Assembly: GCF_000021805.1 (NCBI RefSeq)
Contig: NC_011723.1
Span: forward strand, 1 to 40,786
DNA from: Rippkaea orientalis PCC 8801
GTDB taxonomy: Bacteria; Cyanobacteriota; Cyanobacteriia; Cyanobacteriales; Microcystaceae
Direction of reading: 5' to 3'
Length of the DNA stretch: 40,786 nucleotides
The notes below the pieces were generated by a model. The model was not told the origin of the DNA and ran no database searches. It saw nothing but the letters and a program-made list of their open reading frames with translations. Shown here piece by piece: positions 7,075 through 16,602 of this stretch. The position numbers and the translations under genes were made by a program. The stretch's first letter is position 1. The number at the start of each line of letters is the position of its first letter.

Positions 7075-8693
7075 TTGACGGGGTGACAAGAGTTGGGAAA
7101 GGCTTACCAGAGCGTAGTTTGCCGACTTGACTTAAATTTAAAATCCCCGTTATTAATAACTCTCACTAATGCTTTTTATTATTACAATTGGCTTCATTAA
7201 TGTTACAAAAGCGCGGGGGAAATTTTTTTCGATTATTATTTGAATAGCTGAAAAAATGATACAATAAATTTATCAGTTATTGTTTAACTGATTACATGGT
7301 TACAATGTATGCGACGAAATAAGAGGAAATTAACTAATAGCAGATAAGGCTTTTAAACCTCGGTTATATTCATTAATTTTGTGAAGGTTAATTCTCATAA
7401 TTTGTTCAACAAACAAGTAACAGAAATCCCAGGCTAAGACCCAACTTTGTCCATATAGCCCTACCCAAAATTCACTATGTCTTCTGACTTGTCTTTTCGG
7501 TTCTGTTAGTCTAGATATATACTTTTGATATCCTCTATTTTTAATTGACTTCCCTTTTAAAGCCGATAAAGTATAAGCAATAGCTATTAATAAAATCAAG
7601 TTAGTAAGTCGATGAATATTAGCTTTACTCCCTTCGAGATTATATCCTCCACTCTTATAATCTCGAAACATAGCTTCAATTCCACCTCTGATTTTATAAT
7701 ATTTTATGACTTCGGATGGGTTATCTAAATTGGTTATAATAAACCAAGGTTCTTCTTCCTGATGGTTTCTATATTTTCTCTTCTGATAAGCCAATACATT
7801 AAAGCGACCAAACCCTTTTTGCTTGGTGATAAAAATGTTTTTTTCAAAAACTTTGACTCCTGGGGTCAGGGTTAAATCTTGAAAGCGTTTTTGATTCTTC
7901 TTACTTCTTCTAATGTAGACATTTTTCCTTTCTCGAAAAGCAAAATAGATGGGATTTTTAGCCGTTCGGTTTCGTTTCTTTAACCAATAAGATAATTCTA
8001 CCCCATGAAACTCCCTATCCCCTAAAATTAATAACTCATAGTCGGCAAATAATTTCAAGACCGGTCGGATTAAAGCGATTTGTTCTTTGACGTTGCTGCT
8101 TCCTTTTTTCTCTAGAATTTGCCAGTAAATAGGGAAGGCTCTCTTTCTCCAAACTACACTAATCATGAACACATTTTTATCCTGCCACTGAGTCCTATCC
8201 AAAACTAAAGTTAAACGACTTCCTGGTTTAAATTCTCGTTCTACTATTAATTTTATCAGAGGAAACCATAATAAGACAAGGCTTAAGCACGGTTCGACTA
8301 AAAATCTTTGAATCTTCTTTCTACGACTTTCGTATAGAATAGGAAGAGGAAGATAAGCCGCTAACCGTTCTATTCTAACTTGTTTATGAACTTGTAAAAG
8401 CCATATTAATATTCGTAAAAGTAAAAATTTACTTTTTGATAATGCGTTTTGTAAATAGTCCTGATAGAAAGGCAAAAAATCCATAGATGATGATGAAAGA
8501 ACATGATGACTGAACAAGCCTTTTTATCATTTTAGGGCAGATTAATTCTGTTCATTTCTAACAATTAGACATTTTCTCGTCTAGATAGACTATTTGTACT
8601 GTTTATCGGGTGGGCTGAATCTATTTTTTCAGGCGATCGCTGATCTCTAAATCCCTGACGGTGAGCCTTTTCCAACCCTTGTCACCCCGTCAA
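7075..8693 (-). mobile_element. IS4-type insertion sequence, copy 1 (1619 bp), with target duplication
   Basis: The ends are imperfect inverted repeats beginning TTGACGGGGTGACAAG, about 33 bp long with three mismatches. The 9-bp direct repeat ATTTAATCC flanks the element at 7066-7074 and 8694-8702, so this copy arrived by a simple transposition, apparently next to the 6794-7058 MITE. It contains one transposase gene. Copies 2 and 3 (27868-29486 and 37619-39237) have the same length and encode the same protein. Confidence 0.93.
7330..8517 (-). CDS. IS4-family DDE transposase, copy 1 (395 aa)
   Basis: The catalytic residues are in LTLVLDRTQW (first Asp), LLILGDREFHGVELSYWL (second Asp) and YKIRGGIEAMFRDYKSGG (Glu with downstream Lys, the YREK-like signature of the IS4 group). 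The frame is complete at 395 residues and identical in the three copies, which points to recent spread and probable activity. The start at 8517 (MFSHHVL) is used; the Met at residue 12 (MDFLPFYQDYL) is an alternative. Confidence 0.93.
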   Translation of the reverse strand: MFSHHVLSSSSMDFLPFYQDYLQNALSKSKFLLLRILIWLLQVHKQVRIERLAAYLPLPILYESRRKKIQRFLVEPCLSLVLLWFPLIKLIVEREFKPGSRLTLVLDRTQWQDKNVFMISVVWRKRAFPIYWQILEKKGSSNVKEQIALIRPVLKLFADYELLILGDREFHGVELSYWLKKRNRTAKNPIYFAFRERKNVYIRRSKKNQKRFQDLTLTPGVKVFEKNIFITKQKGFGRFNVLAYQKRKYRNHQEEEPWFIITNLDNPSEVIKYYKIRGGIEAMFRDYKSGGYNLEGSKANIHRLTNLILLIAIAYTLSALKGKSIKNRGYQKYISRLTEPKRQVRRHSEFWVGLYGQSWVLAWDFCYLFVEQIMRINLHKINEYNRGLKALSAIS

Positions 8694-8752
8694 ATTTAAT
8701 CCACTCCCAATCTCTTTGTTGGCTTGTCCAATAGATTTAGGGCGACAAAAAG

Positions 8753-8782
8753 CCCACGACTACGCTACGCTGAAGTCGTGGG
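8753..8782. terminator. GC-rich hairpin downstream of cpeA
   Basis: CCCACGACT (8753-8761) pairs with AGTCGTGGG (8774-8782) around a short loop, 24 bp beyond the cpeA stop on its transcribed strand. It could terminate cpeBA. The loop sequence CGCTACGCTGA also occurs in the hairpin at the tnpB end of the IS605 element (14698-14724), so it may instead be an old IS end reused as a terminator. Confidence 0.5.
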
Positions 8783-8805
8783 AATCTTACTAATCGGTTA
8801 ATGAA

Positions 8806-9303
<498 letters not shown>

Positions 9304-9377
9304 TTAATATCTCCCTAAATAGTAGTGTTGATTATTGTTTGATGTCTTTAGTAATCAAGTCTGGCTTGATCATCAAA

Positions 9378-9980
<603 letters not shown>

Positions 9981-10065
9981 CTAATCAACCTTTTGGATAG
10001 ATGATTAAACAATTTCAAACAAACAGTAAAGGTTAATGGTTTCCTCGGTCTCATTTATGAAAAAG

Positions 10066-10156
10066 AAAGTCACATTTTGTAATATTTGCTTTTAGGGCTT
10101 TGAATCCGTCCTTTCTGTGTCATTCAGATAAGTCAAATATTACGATTTGTGACTTT
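10066..10156. promoter_or_regulatory. 23-bp inverted repeat between cpeBA and pebAB
   Basis: The 303-bp gap between the divergent cpeB and pebA genes (9933-10235) has no gene. It holds two inverted arms, 10066-10088 and 10134-10156, that match at about 20 of 23 positions. Both begin AAAGTCACA on their own strand and end GTAATATTTG. They are 45 bp apart and near the middle of the gap, as expected for a site that controls both operons. CpeR, encoded at 16603, is the known activator of PE genes, but no binding is shown here. Confidence 0.55.
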
Positions 10157-10235
10157 GTAAGGAAGAAATGAGACAGGGGGGAGAGGTTTTCTTTATCTTC
10201 AGGAAAGGGTTTAGTATTTTTCCGTTTTTCTCTCT

Positions 10236-10976
10236 ATGTTTCAGCCTTTCCTCCAATACCTAGAAAAAGAACTGTTCAGTCGCTTTGCTCTCACCAGTTT
10301 TCCCATTGCCTCAGACTTAGAATTTCAAATTAGTCAACGGGGGAAAAATCCCGCTATGATTGAAAGCTGGTGCTATCAATGTCCCCAGTTACGAAAAATT
10401 CGCTATACCTATATTAATGCTGGAGAAACTGCCCAAATTTTCAATAGTGTTATTTATCCTAGCTATCAATATGATTTGCCTTTACTGGGCATTGATTTTT
10501 TAGCCTTTGGGCTAAAAAAAATCTTAGTTGTTTTAGATTTTCAACCTCTGTTCCGTGACTCAGATTATTTAGAAAAATACATTGAACCCATAGCTCCTAT
10601 TCGTGAGAAATACAATGAGTTGGCGCAAGATTTAGAAATGAAATTTTACGACGCTAATCAGTATTTTTCTCCCTATTTATTATTTGCCAAAACCGATGCC
10701 TCAACGGTTATTAATCGCCTCTTTCCCGCTTATCAAGAATATCTTCAATTATATTGGCAACTCGTAGAACAAGCCCAACCCAAGACAGATCCCGCTGAGA
10801 TTGAACGAATCGTTAAAGCACAGAAAGATTACGACCAATATAGTGCGGAGCGAGATCCCGCATCTGGGCTATTTAATAGTTATTTTGGTCATGAATGGTC
10901 TAGTAAATTCCTTCATGAATTTTTGTTTGAAGATGCTGTTCCCGTCTCTGTTACTGCTCCTTCTAGAAACCAATAA
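10236..10976 (+). CDS. pebA: 15,16-dihydrobiliverdin:ferredoxin oxidoreductase PebA
   Basis: PebA is a ferredoxin-dependent bilin reductase that reduces biliverdin IXalpha to 15,16-dihydrobiliverdin, the first step towards phycoerythrobilin. The 246-residue product has the family pattern: LRKIRYTYINAGETAQIFN, then YDLPLLGIDFLAF with the conserved Asp near residue 87, DFQPLFRD, and the C-terminal YSAERDPASGLFNSYFG. pebB follows on the same strand after 66 bp, the usual pebAB order. The start MFQPFLQYLEKELF fits the family. Heme oxygenase, which supplies biliverdin, is not in the window and must be encoded elsewhere. Confidence 0.94.
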   Translation: MFQPFLQYLEKELFSRFALTSFPIASDLEFQISQRGKNPAMIESWCYQCPQLRKIRYTYINAGETAQIFNSVIYPSYQYDLPLLGIDFLAFGLKKILVVLDFQPLFRDSDYLEKYIEPIAPIREKYNELAQDLEMKFYDANQYFSPYLLFAKTDASTVINRLFPAYQEYLQLYWQLVEQAQPKTDPAEIERIVKAQKDYDQYSAERDPASGLFNSYFGHEWSSKFLHEFLFEDAVPVSVTAPSRNQ

Positions 10977-11042
10977 TCTATTAATATCTTTTAAAAGCTA
11001 TCAATATCTCTCTAGACAAGCTAAAAGTTATATGATATACCC

Positions 11043-11786
11043 ATGACTTTGTACCAACCTTTTTTAGACCATGCTATTTCTCTAATGCAAGACCAACTTT
11101 CCTTGCAGCCCTATCCCATTCCTGAAGGGTTTGAGAGAAAAGAAGAGATCACAGGGAAGGGGAAAAGGCTCGAACGCGTTATCACTACTAGCTATGCCTT
11201 TAAATCTCCCAAACTAAGACAAATTCGAGCTGCTCACGTTCAAGGAGGCAGTTCCCTACAAGTTCTCAACTTCGTCATTTTCCCACAGTTAACTTATGAT
11301 TTGCCCTTTTTTGGGGCAGATTTAGTGACTTTACCAGGGGGACACCTGATTGCTTTGGATATGCAGCCCCTCTTTCACGATCAGGCTTACCAGCAGCAAT
11401 ATACTGAACCTATCTTGGCTCTCTTTAAAAGCTACCAACAGCATTTACCCTGGGGGGGAGACTTTCCAGAAGAAGCAAAACCTTTCTTTTCTCCAGCCTT
11501 CTTGTGGACTCGTCCCCAAGAAACTGAAGTGGTAGTAACAAGAGTTTTTGAAGCTTTTAAGGACTATCTCCAAGCTTATTTGAATTTCGTAGAGCAAGCT
11601 AAACTAATTACTGATAGTCAAAGACTTGAAGAGATCCTCCAAGCACAAAGGCGTTACATTGCCTACCGCGCTAACAAAGATCCCGCACGGGGAATGTTTA
11701 CCCGTCTCTATGGGAAAGCGTGGACAGAGGAGTATATTCATGGATTTCTCTTTGACTTGGAACGCCAATTGGTAGCAATTTCTTGA
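11043..11786 (+). CDS. pebB: phycoerythrobilin:ferredoxin oxidoreductase PebB
   Basis: PebB converts 15,16-dihydrobiliverdin to phycoerythrobilin by ferredoxin-dependent reduction, receiving the intermediate directly from PebA. The 247-residue product shows the bilin reductase motifs [38 protein letters not shown] (Asp near residue 93), [10 protein letters not shown] and [17 protein letters not shown]. It lies just downstream of pebA and upstream of a phycobilisome-family gene on the same strand, so one operon is likely. No truncation or missing residue is seen. Confidence 0.94.
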   Translation: MTLYQPFLDHAISLMQDQLSLQPYPIPEGFERKEEITGKGKRLERVITTSYAFKSPKLRQIRAAHVQGGSSLQVLNFVIFPQLTYDLPFFGADLVTLPGGHLIALDMQPLFHDQAYQQQYTEPILALFKSYQQHLPWGGDFPEEAKPFFSPAFLWTRPQETEVVVTRVFEAFKDYLQAYLNFVEQAKLITDSQRLEEILQAQRRYIAYRANKDPARGMFTRLYGKAWTEEYIHGFLFDLERQLVAIS

Positions 11787-11850
11787 GCTAACGACGGTTG
11801 GTTAGAAAAACTACGATGTCAAAATTATCTGTTAAATTAACGAGGACTTT

Positions 11851-12435
11851 ATGAGTAGCCAATTAAGCGAAAAAGCTAAACAATTAATTCCCAAAGCCAA
11901 AATTATGGGTTTTAAGCGTTGGAAAAGCTCAGATTCAGATGAAATACTACAAATTTTTCAGCAAGCAGATGATCAAGGACGCTATCTGACGGATCTGGAG
12001 TTAACACGGATTGAAGCTTTTTCTCCAGAGCGGTCATCTGCTGTTAAAAAAGCGAAAATTTTGCGAGAAAAAGCCGATTTAATCGTTAATTACGCTAGAG
12101 AAAAAGTTCTAACAACCTATCCTGAAATTACGGAGTTAGGAGGAACCCTTTACCCCCCTGAACGAGCCGAAGCTTGCTGGCGAGATTTCTGGCATTTTCT
12201 GCGCTGTATTACTTATGCAATTGCGGGAAACAGTCCTCAATTTACCAGCCAAGAAGGACTAGAAAATATGCAATTACTCTATCAAGAATTACAGGTTCCC
12301 CTTGACGCTATGATTTGCGGCTTAAAAAACTTAAAAACTTACAGCTTGCAGCAATTCAACCCTGAAGAACAGCAGGAATTAGCACCTTATTTTGACCATT
12401 TAATTAGTCATCTCGCTTGTACCAATGTGTTCTAG
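11851..12435 (+). CDS. phycobilisome-family (phycobiliprotein-like) protein, function unknown
   Basis: The 194-residue product has the phycobiliprotein fold signature in its middle: YPPERAEACWRDFWHFLRCITYAIAG lines up with the region of CpeB around its Cys80. Cys109 and Asp112 fall at the positions of the bilin-binding Cys and its partner Asp. The N-terminal 60 residues differ from true antenna subunits. It is neither an allophycocyanin, phycocyanin nor PE subunit by sequence. It could be a non-antenna phycobiliprotein-like protein that holds a bilin for transfer or for sensing, or an assembly factor. The place directly after pebAB (64-bp gap) ties it to phycoerythrobilin supply. Confidence 0.75.
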   Translation: MSSQLSEKAKQLIPKAKIMGFKRWKSSDSDEILQIFQQADDQGRYLTDLELTRIEAFSPERSSAVKKAKILREKADLIVNYAREKVLTTYPEITELGGTLYPPERAEACWRDFWHFLRCITYAIAGNSPQFTSQEGLENMQLLYQELQVPLDAMICGLKNLKTYSLQQFNPEEQQELAPYFDHLISHLACTNVF

Positions 12436-12596
12436 ATAAGTGGCAAAACCTCGTTTAAAGGGAACGGGGAACAGGAAACAGAGAACAGTGACTCGATTGG
12501 AATTGGTAGGAGGCGGAAATTGTTGCCTGGGAGTTCCCTCGACTCTCCCTAGGGTCGGAAGCCCTGCCCCCTTGGGGCGATTGCGTTGGGTGGGTT

Positions 12597-13418
12597 TTAA
12601 GAGCACCCAAGGCTTGTCGCCGTATTAGAGCGAGTAAAGGAATTCCAAGTCCCCAATTCTTGAGAGGGACGACTGCATAAACAAACCAGATCCGACTCAC
12701 TTAAACCTTGAGCCCTCGTAAAATCGGCTCCAGCGATACTCTGTAACTGTTCCCAACTAACTTCGGTTAAGTCGGCTCCACGCAAGTCAGCTCCTTGTAA
12801 CTCTGTACCAATGAGTCGAGCTCCGCGCAAGTAAGCCCCTGTGAGAAAAGCTCCTTGAAGGGTAGCCCCACTCAAGGCGGCTCCTTCCAAATTAGCCCCC
12901 GTCAAATCAGCCCCACTTAAGTAAGCCCCTCTCAAGTTGGCATAACGCAGATCAGCACCCCTGAGATTGGCTGTATTCAGAAAAACTCCCCCTAGGTTAG
13001 CATAGGGACCCACTGCGCCGGAATTCCGATAGTCATAGCCTTCAGGCCAAACAGTGAGAGAGTCGTAGAGTGCCAATTGTAGTTTAGCCGACTCTAGCTT
13101 GGCAGCACTCAAAAGACACCCTTGTAACTGGGCGCGGTGTAAATAACTGCCTTGCAAATCAACATTGGTTAGGTTGGCAGACTTTAAGTCAGCGCCGCGT
13201 AAGTCAGCACCGCGTAAATCAGCTCCCTGAAAGTTGGTTCCCTGACCGTTAATCCCAATTAAAATAGCACTGCTTAAATTGGCAAAGGATAGATCCATCT
13301 GGCTTAGATCTATCCCTTGTAAATTCATATTAGCCAAACTTTGGCCATGAGTCAGAGCTTCTTTAATCTCATTAAGAGAGAGGGGAATAGGGTTAGTGTA
13401 AGCAGCAAGGGTTTTCAT
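12597..13418 (-). CDS. pentapeptide-repeat protein (273 aa)
   Basis: The protein is built of A(D/N)LxG-type pentapeptides, which fold into a right-handed quadrilateral beta helix. Two blocks are visible: residues about 30-115 (QGADLRGADLRGADLKSANL) and about 145-235 (GADLTGANLEGAALSGATL). They are separated by a non-repeat insert with WPEGYDYRNSGAVGP, common in cyanobacterial members. No signal peptide or membrane segment is seen. The function is unknown; such proteins can serve as scaffolds. It sits convergent to the pebAB operon inside the PE region, which suggests but does not show a link to phycobilisome work. The last ~15 residues are not repeats. Confidence 0.85.
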   Translation of the reverse strand: MKTLAAYTNPIPLSLNEIKEALTHGQSLANMNLQGIDLSQMDLSFANLSSAILIGINGQGTNFQGADLRGADLRGADLKSANLTNVDLQGSYLHRAQLQGCLLSAAKLESAKLQLALYDSLTVWPEGYDYRNSGAVGPYANLGGVFLNTANLRGADLRYANLRGAYLSGADLTGANLEGAALSGATLQGAFLTGAYLRGARLIGTELQGADLRGADLTEVSWEQLQSIAGADFTRAQGLSESDLVCLCSRPSQELGTWNSFTRSNTATSLGCS

Positions 13419-13429
13419 GGAAAATTTTG

Positions 13430-13906
13430 GGTTTGAAACCCCGTCCTTTGACGACGGCTTTACGTTAAAGTATTAGTAGTTAGCAAGTCACAGTAACTTT
13501 CAGGCGTAGGTAAGACTCCTAGTAGTAGGACACTCTAGTTAAATTCCTAGTTCTAGCCTCTACAAGCAAAGAGTTTGAAAATAGCGCAACAAAATTGATA
13601 AACATAGCTAACGTAACGAGAAAAAAACAAATAGACTCAGACCTAGTTTCTAGGCGAGAGAGTAAGGGCAATTGGCCTCGCCTGGGGAGCAGTAGTAATT
13701 TACTGGTTCGTGTTTTTCACCTTCCTAAAGAATCCTCGCCGTTTTACGGCGTGGGAGTGTCAAAGGACAATTAGTTATTAACAAAAATGTCGGGGGAACT
13801 CCGCACTATATTGCTTGCAATTAGTTGAGGTCGTTCAAATTTCTGTACAGCGTTATTATAGCGCAACCAGTGTAAAGCCCGTTCTTCTACGACGGGGTTT
13901 CAAACC
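13430..13906. mobile_element. 477-bp non-coding element with inverted ends, probable non-autonomous IS derivative
   Basis: Perfect 16-bp inverted ends, GGTTTGAAACCCCGTC at 13430-13445 and its complement at 13891-13906, extend imperfectly to about 34 bp (both reach GGCTTTAC). No ORF lies inside. An internal hairpin near 13737-13751 is followed by GAGTGTCAA, the same motif seen after the TnpB remnant at 21030-21036, so pieces of an IS200/IS605-type end are nested here. GTCCTTTGAC near 13443 is repeated inverted at 13758. The rest of the gene-free stretch 13419-14017 shows nothing further. No target duplication was recognised. Confidence 0.6.
13737..13763 (+). repeat. IS-end-like hairpin followed by GTGTCAA
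   Basis: CGCC (13737-13740) pairs with GGCG (13748-13751) across the loop GTTTTAC, and GAGTGTCAA follows. Hairpins built on CCGTTTTACGG or its near match recur at 18538-18562 and 30581-30619. The GTGTCAA tail recurs at 21030-21036, next to a decayed tnpB, which identifies the type. Confidence 0.45.
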
Positions 13907-14035
13907 TAGTTTTTCGATGATAACAGTTGAAGGTTAGCGAAGGTTAGCTCACCGCATGGGAAAGCTTACACAAGAAGGCTGGCATCAACATTTACAATCA
14001 GATCAGATAAAACATAGATGTTACTAATACCTCCC

Positions 14036-14602
14036 ATGACCATGATGGATTTCTTTCGCAAAAGTGAAGGAATCTGGTTTTCTCAGCGTACAGTCCATCG
14101 TTTTGATTCCTTGGCTGACGAGTCAGGAATTTCTAACTTGATTGTTAAAGTTTTGGACAAAAATGACCAACGAGTCCTGGCAGTCTGTCTTGAACTTGGC
14201 GTAGATCCAGCAAAAGTCAGTGGCGGTGCTAGTTTCGCTTGGCAGGATAATTTAGAGGAGAAAGACCCTAACCCTGACTATGCTGCGATTTTAGTGGACA
14301 TTCCCTATAGTTCCAATCCTAGAGAGGGCAAATTTTTACGAAATCGCGGTTATGTAGAAGGAATTCCTGTTGTCAGTGCCTACCATTTTTCTGACGATGG
14401 AGTTTTGACAATTGAGACGGAATATGAGCGCAATCAAGGTCAAGAACGCTGTTGGTTTGTGACCGATAATTTTCGGGTAAGGGTTACTACGGTTAAAATG
14501 ATGAACGGAGTTAATTTAATGGGTTACTGCTCTGAACGCCGTTGTGTTTCTCCCTCGCAACTATCGCAGTTAATTGAACAAAATCAATTGAAAAACGATT
14601 AA
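14036..14602 (+). CDS. S/U-clan phycobilin lyase, possibly CpeU
   Basis: This is a member of the CpcS/CpeS lyase family, small lipocalin-like beta barrels that attach bilins to phycobiliproteins. Family motifs are present: SEGIWFSQRTVHRFD at the N-terminus, the central SFAWQDNLE, and ERCWFVTDNFRVRVTTVKMMNGVNLMGYCSERR. It differs clearly from the second S-type protein of the window (17814), which occupies the usual cpeS position. This one could be CpeU, a CpcS or CpcU relative, or serve another subunit such as CpeA Cys139, whose lyase is not settled. The ORF can be extended to an ATG at 14018, but the family N-terminus favours 14036 or 14045 (MDFFRKS). It is a lone gene between two mobile elements. 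Confidence 0.8.
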   Translation: MTMMDFFRKSEGIWFSQRTVHRFDSLADESGISNLIVKVLDKNDQRVLAVCLELGVDPAKVSGGASFAWQDNLEEKDPNPDYAAILVDIPYSSNPREGKFLRNRGYVEGIPVVSAYHFSDDGVLTIETEYERNQGQERCWFVTDNFRVRVTTVKMMNGVNLMGYCSERRCVSPSQLSQLIEQNQLKND

Positions 14603-14689
14603 TTGCCGTTTTTTTGCTCTTGCCATAAACGTTATAGCCGGATGTTCCGACAATCAATCTATTCCTTACCTTTTACTTTTTTTTGACAA

Positions 14690-14830
14690 ATGAACTACTC
14701 CAATCCGCTACGCTGAGATTGGAGTTTCTGTCGCTTCACGGAGGCAAGTTGCTGAAAACCTCCACAGGATTTAACTGTGGGTTTCTCAGTAGAGCTTTCC
14801 CCTCCACGATTAGGGACGCTAGTTCCTAAC
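14690..14830 (-). ncRNA. candidate omega RNA at the 3' end of tnpB
   Basis: In IS605-type systems the TnpB guide RNA is read from the end of tnpB into flanking DNA. The minus strand here has a stable hairpin (14698-14724) just before the element border at 14690. The first flanking bases, read on the minus strand, are TTGTCAAAAAAAAGTAAAAG and would be the guide. The RNA 5' end is a guess. No transcript evidence is available. Confidence 0.4.
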
Positions 14831-15969
14831 GCCCATGACAGCATAACCTCGGCACTAGCTACATCCCTGTCATTGGTGTAACCACATTGCTTGCATTCGT
14901 GAATGCGTTGCTCCAAGGTCTTTTTCTCCTGATGACCGCATTTAGGACAGGTTTGAGAAGGTTTTACTTTTTGAGTGGGAACCTCAACAAAAACTCCGTT
15001 ACATTCCGAGAGTTTATACTCAATCATGTCACGGGTTATTCCCCATCCCACGTCTAAAATAGAGCGGTTCAATCCAGATTTCTGGCGTTTCCGCTTTCCT
15101 TTTTTAGCCTTGCGGGTCATTCCTTTGATATTCAATTTTTCAGTGGCAACCATGCTATTACAGCTAACAATTTGTGTTGACACCTTATGCGCCCAATCTT
15201 GACGTTGACTAGCTACTTTTGTTTGCAGTTTCGCAACCTTTTTGGACGCTTTCTTCCATCGGTTAGAGCCTCTAACCCGTTTTTTATGGTCAGGGGCTTT
15301 TTTGCGTCTTTTCTGCTTAGAAGCCCTTTTAATTTTCTCCTTAGCATTGGCAAGAAAGCGAGGATTCTCTATTTTAGTCCCGTCACTTAATGCAATAGCA
15401 GTGAGAGTCCCAAAATCTATTCCAATGGCTCCTGTTCCTGTTTCACGAAGGATCTCTTCGCATTTAACAGTGATGGAGGCATACCAATTCCCATGACGAT
15501 AAACAATCGTGCAGGTACTAGGAGTTCCCCATTGACGTGCTTTCCCCCGCATTTGAACCTGAATACCCAAGTCTCGAAGCTCTAGGTACCCGTTTTCACC
15601 GATACTATGAACTCGAAACCCTTGACGGGCATCGGGATAAGTCCAACCTGAGTATTGGCGAATCGAACGAAATTTAGGATAGCCACCCAATCCCTTAAAG
15701 AAGCGTTGAAACGCAAAATCGACTCGCTTAACAGTTGCTTGCAATGAGCCGTGATTCAATGATTTATATTCAGGCCAACATCCTTTAAAGGGGACGAGAG
15801 CGGCCTGTTGGTCAAAATAGCTTACAGACTTTCCGAATTTCTGATAACTGGTTTTACGGTCTTCCACACAGGCGTTATACAGATAGGCATGGAGTCTTCT
15901 GGCCTCAAACAGTTTTGCCGATTGAGACTTGGAAGGATATAGCCGAAACGTAACTCTGCGTGTAATCAT
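14695..15969 (-). CDS. tnpB: TnpB RNA-guided nuclease of an IS605-type element (424 aa)
   Basis: TnpB proteins are RNA-guided DNA nucleases related to Cas12. All parts are present: an N-terminal HTH region; RuvC-I Asp185 in AIGIDFGTLTAIALSDG; RuvC-II Glu277 in VATEKLNIKGM; a four-Cys zinc ribbon (CPKCG at 341-345 and CKQCG at 359-363); and RuvC-III Asp in YTNDRDVASAEVML. The arginine/lysine-rich stretch around 212-250 is usual for the family. Nothing is missing, so the protein may be active. The 3' end of the gene overlaps the hairpin that would form the end of the guide RNA scaffold. A partial copy with only two base changes lies at 37343-37618. Confidence 0.9.
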   Translation of the reverse strand: MITRRVTFRLYPSKSQSAKLFEARRLHAYLYNACVEDRKTSYQKFGKSVSYFDQQAALVPFKGCWPEYKSLNHGSLQATVKRVDFAFQRFFKGLGGYPKFRSIRQYSGWTYPDARQGFRVHSIGENGYLELRDLGIQVQMRGKARQWGTPSTCTIVYRHGNWYASITVKCEEILRETGTGAIGIDFGTLTAIALSDGTKIENPRFLANAKEKIKRASKQKRRKKAPDHKKRVRGSNRWKKASKKVAKLQTKVASQRQDWAHKVSTQIVSCNSMVATEKLNIKGMTRKAKKGKRKRQKSGLNRSILDVGWGITRDMIEYKLSECNGVFVEVPTQKVKPSQTCPKCGHQEKKTLEQRIHECKQCGYTNDRDVASAEVMLSWALGTSVPNRGGESSTEKPTVKSCGGFQQLASVKRQKLQSQRSGLE

Positions 15970-15995
15970 AGACTCATTCTAACCTAAAGGTGTAG

Positions 15996-16412
15996 GTGAT
16001 GGCAACCAAGCATAGAAAAGGTTCGCATAGTATTTTTAGCGTGAGACTGCACTTCGTCTTCCTAACCCATTACAGGCGCAAGGCAATTACTTCTCCTATG
16101 TTGGAGAGAATAAAAGAGATGTTCGCTCAGGTCTGTTCAACAATGGATTGCGAATTATTGGAATGTTCTGGTGAAGCAGACCATGTTCACCTTCTCGTAG
16201 ATTTTCACCCCAAGCAATCCATTTCTGCCGTAGCTGGCTGTCTTAAGTCAGCTACCAGTCGAATGCTAAAAAAAGAATTTCCCGATGAAGTCAAGAAATG
16301 GTACAGAACTCAGTCTTTTTGGTCTGGCTCCTACTACGTTGCTTCTACTGGTGGCGCACCGATTGAAAAACTAAAGGAATATATCAAGAATCAGGATCAA
16401 CCAAGGGATTAA
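15996..16412 (+). CDS. tnpA: TnpA, IS200-type Y1 transposase (138 aa)
   Basis: This is a single-strand transposase of the HUH family. The HUH pair is His63/His65 in GEADHVHLLVDF, and the catalytic Tyr is probably Tyr129 in EKLKEYIKNQ. SYYVASTGG is the usual motif before it. The 138-residue length is normal and the frame complete. It mobilises the element as a circular single strand and also acts on matching ends elsewhere, such as the partial tnpB copy and the non-coding hairpins. It is divergent from tnpB. Confidence 0.92.
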   Translation: MMATKHRKGSHSIFSVRLHFVFLTHYRRKAITSPMLERIKEMFAQVCSTMDCELLECSGEADHVHLLVDFHPKQSISAVAGCLKSATSRMLKKEFPDEVKKWYRTQSFWSGSYYVASTGGAPIEKLKEYIKNQDQPRD

Positions 16413-16602
16413 TTGGCAATGTTCGGGGTGTTGAACCCCTCCATCACCTCGCTATCCCGCCCCAATCCGCTATCGCTGAGATTGGGGACACCCGCGATTT
16501 ACGTTGTCATAGAAACGAGAGATAGCTGACCAAGCCCTTTCAGATGATGCTTGTCTTGCTATTGAGTTTAATGGTCGCAGTACCCTTGCGGAACTTCGAT
16601 GC

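Larger units (their letters stand above)
14690..16500 (-). mobile_element. complete IS605-type element (divergent tnpA and tnpB)
   Basis: tnpA and tnpB are divergent, 26 bp apart, in IS605 order. Subterminal hairpins lie at both ends: CTCCAATC/GATTGGAG at 14698-14724 (tnpB end) and CCCCAATC/GATTGGGG at 16460-16487 (tnpA end), with similar loops. The tnpB-side border is fixed at 14690 by comparison with the partial copy at 37343, where sequence identity begins with ATGAACTACTCC. The other border is approximate. Such elements carry no terminal repeats or target duplication, as seen here. Confidence 0.85.

Noticed and set aside
12400-12700. Several short ORFs on both strands between the phycobilisome-like gene and the pentapeptide-repeat gene
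   Set aside because: They overlap each other and a GC-rich short-repeat stretch (GGGAACGGGGAACAGG type), and none resembles a protein family.
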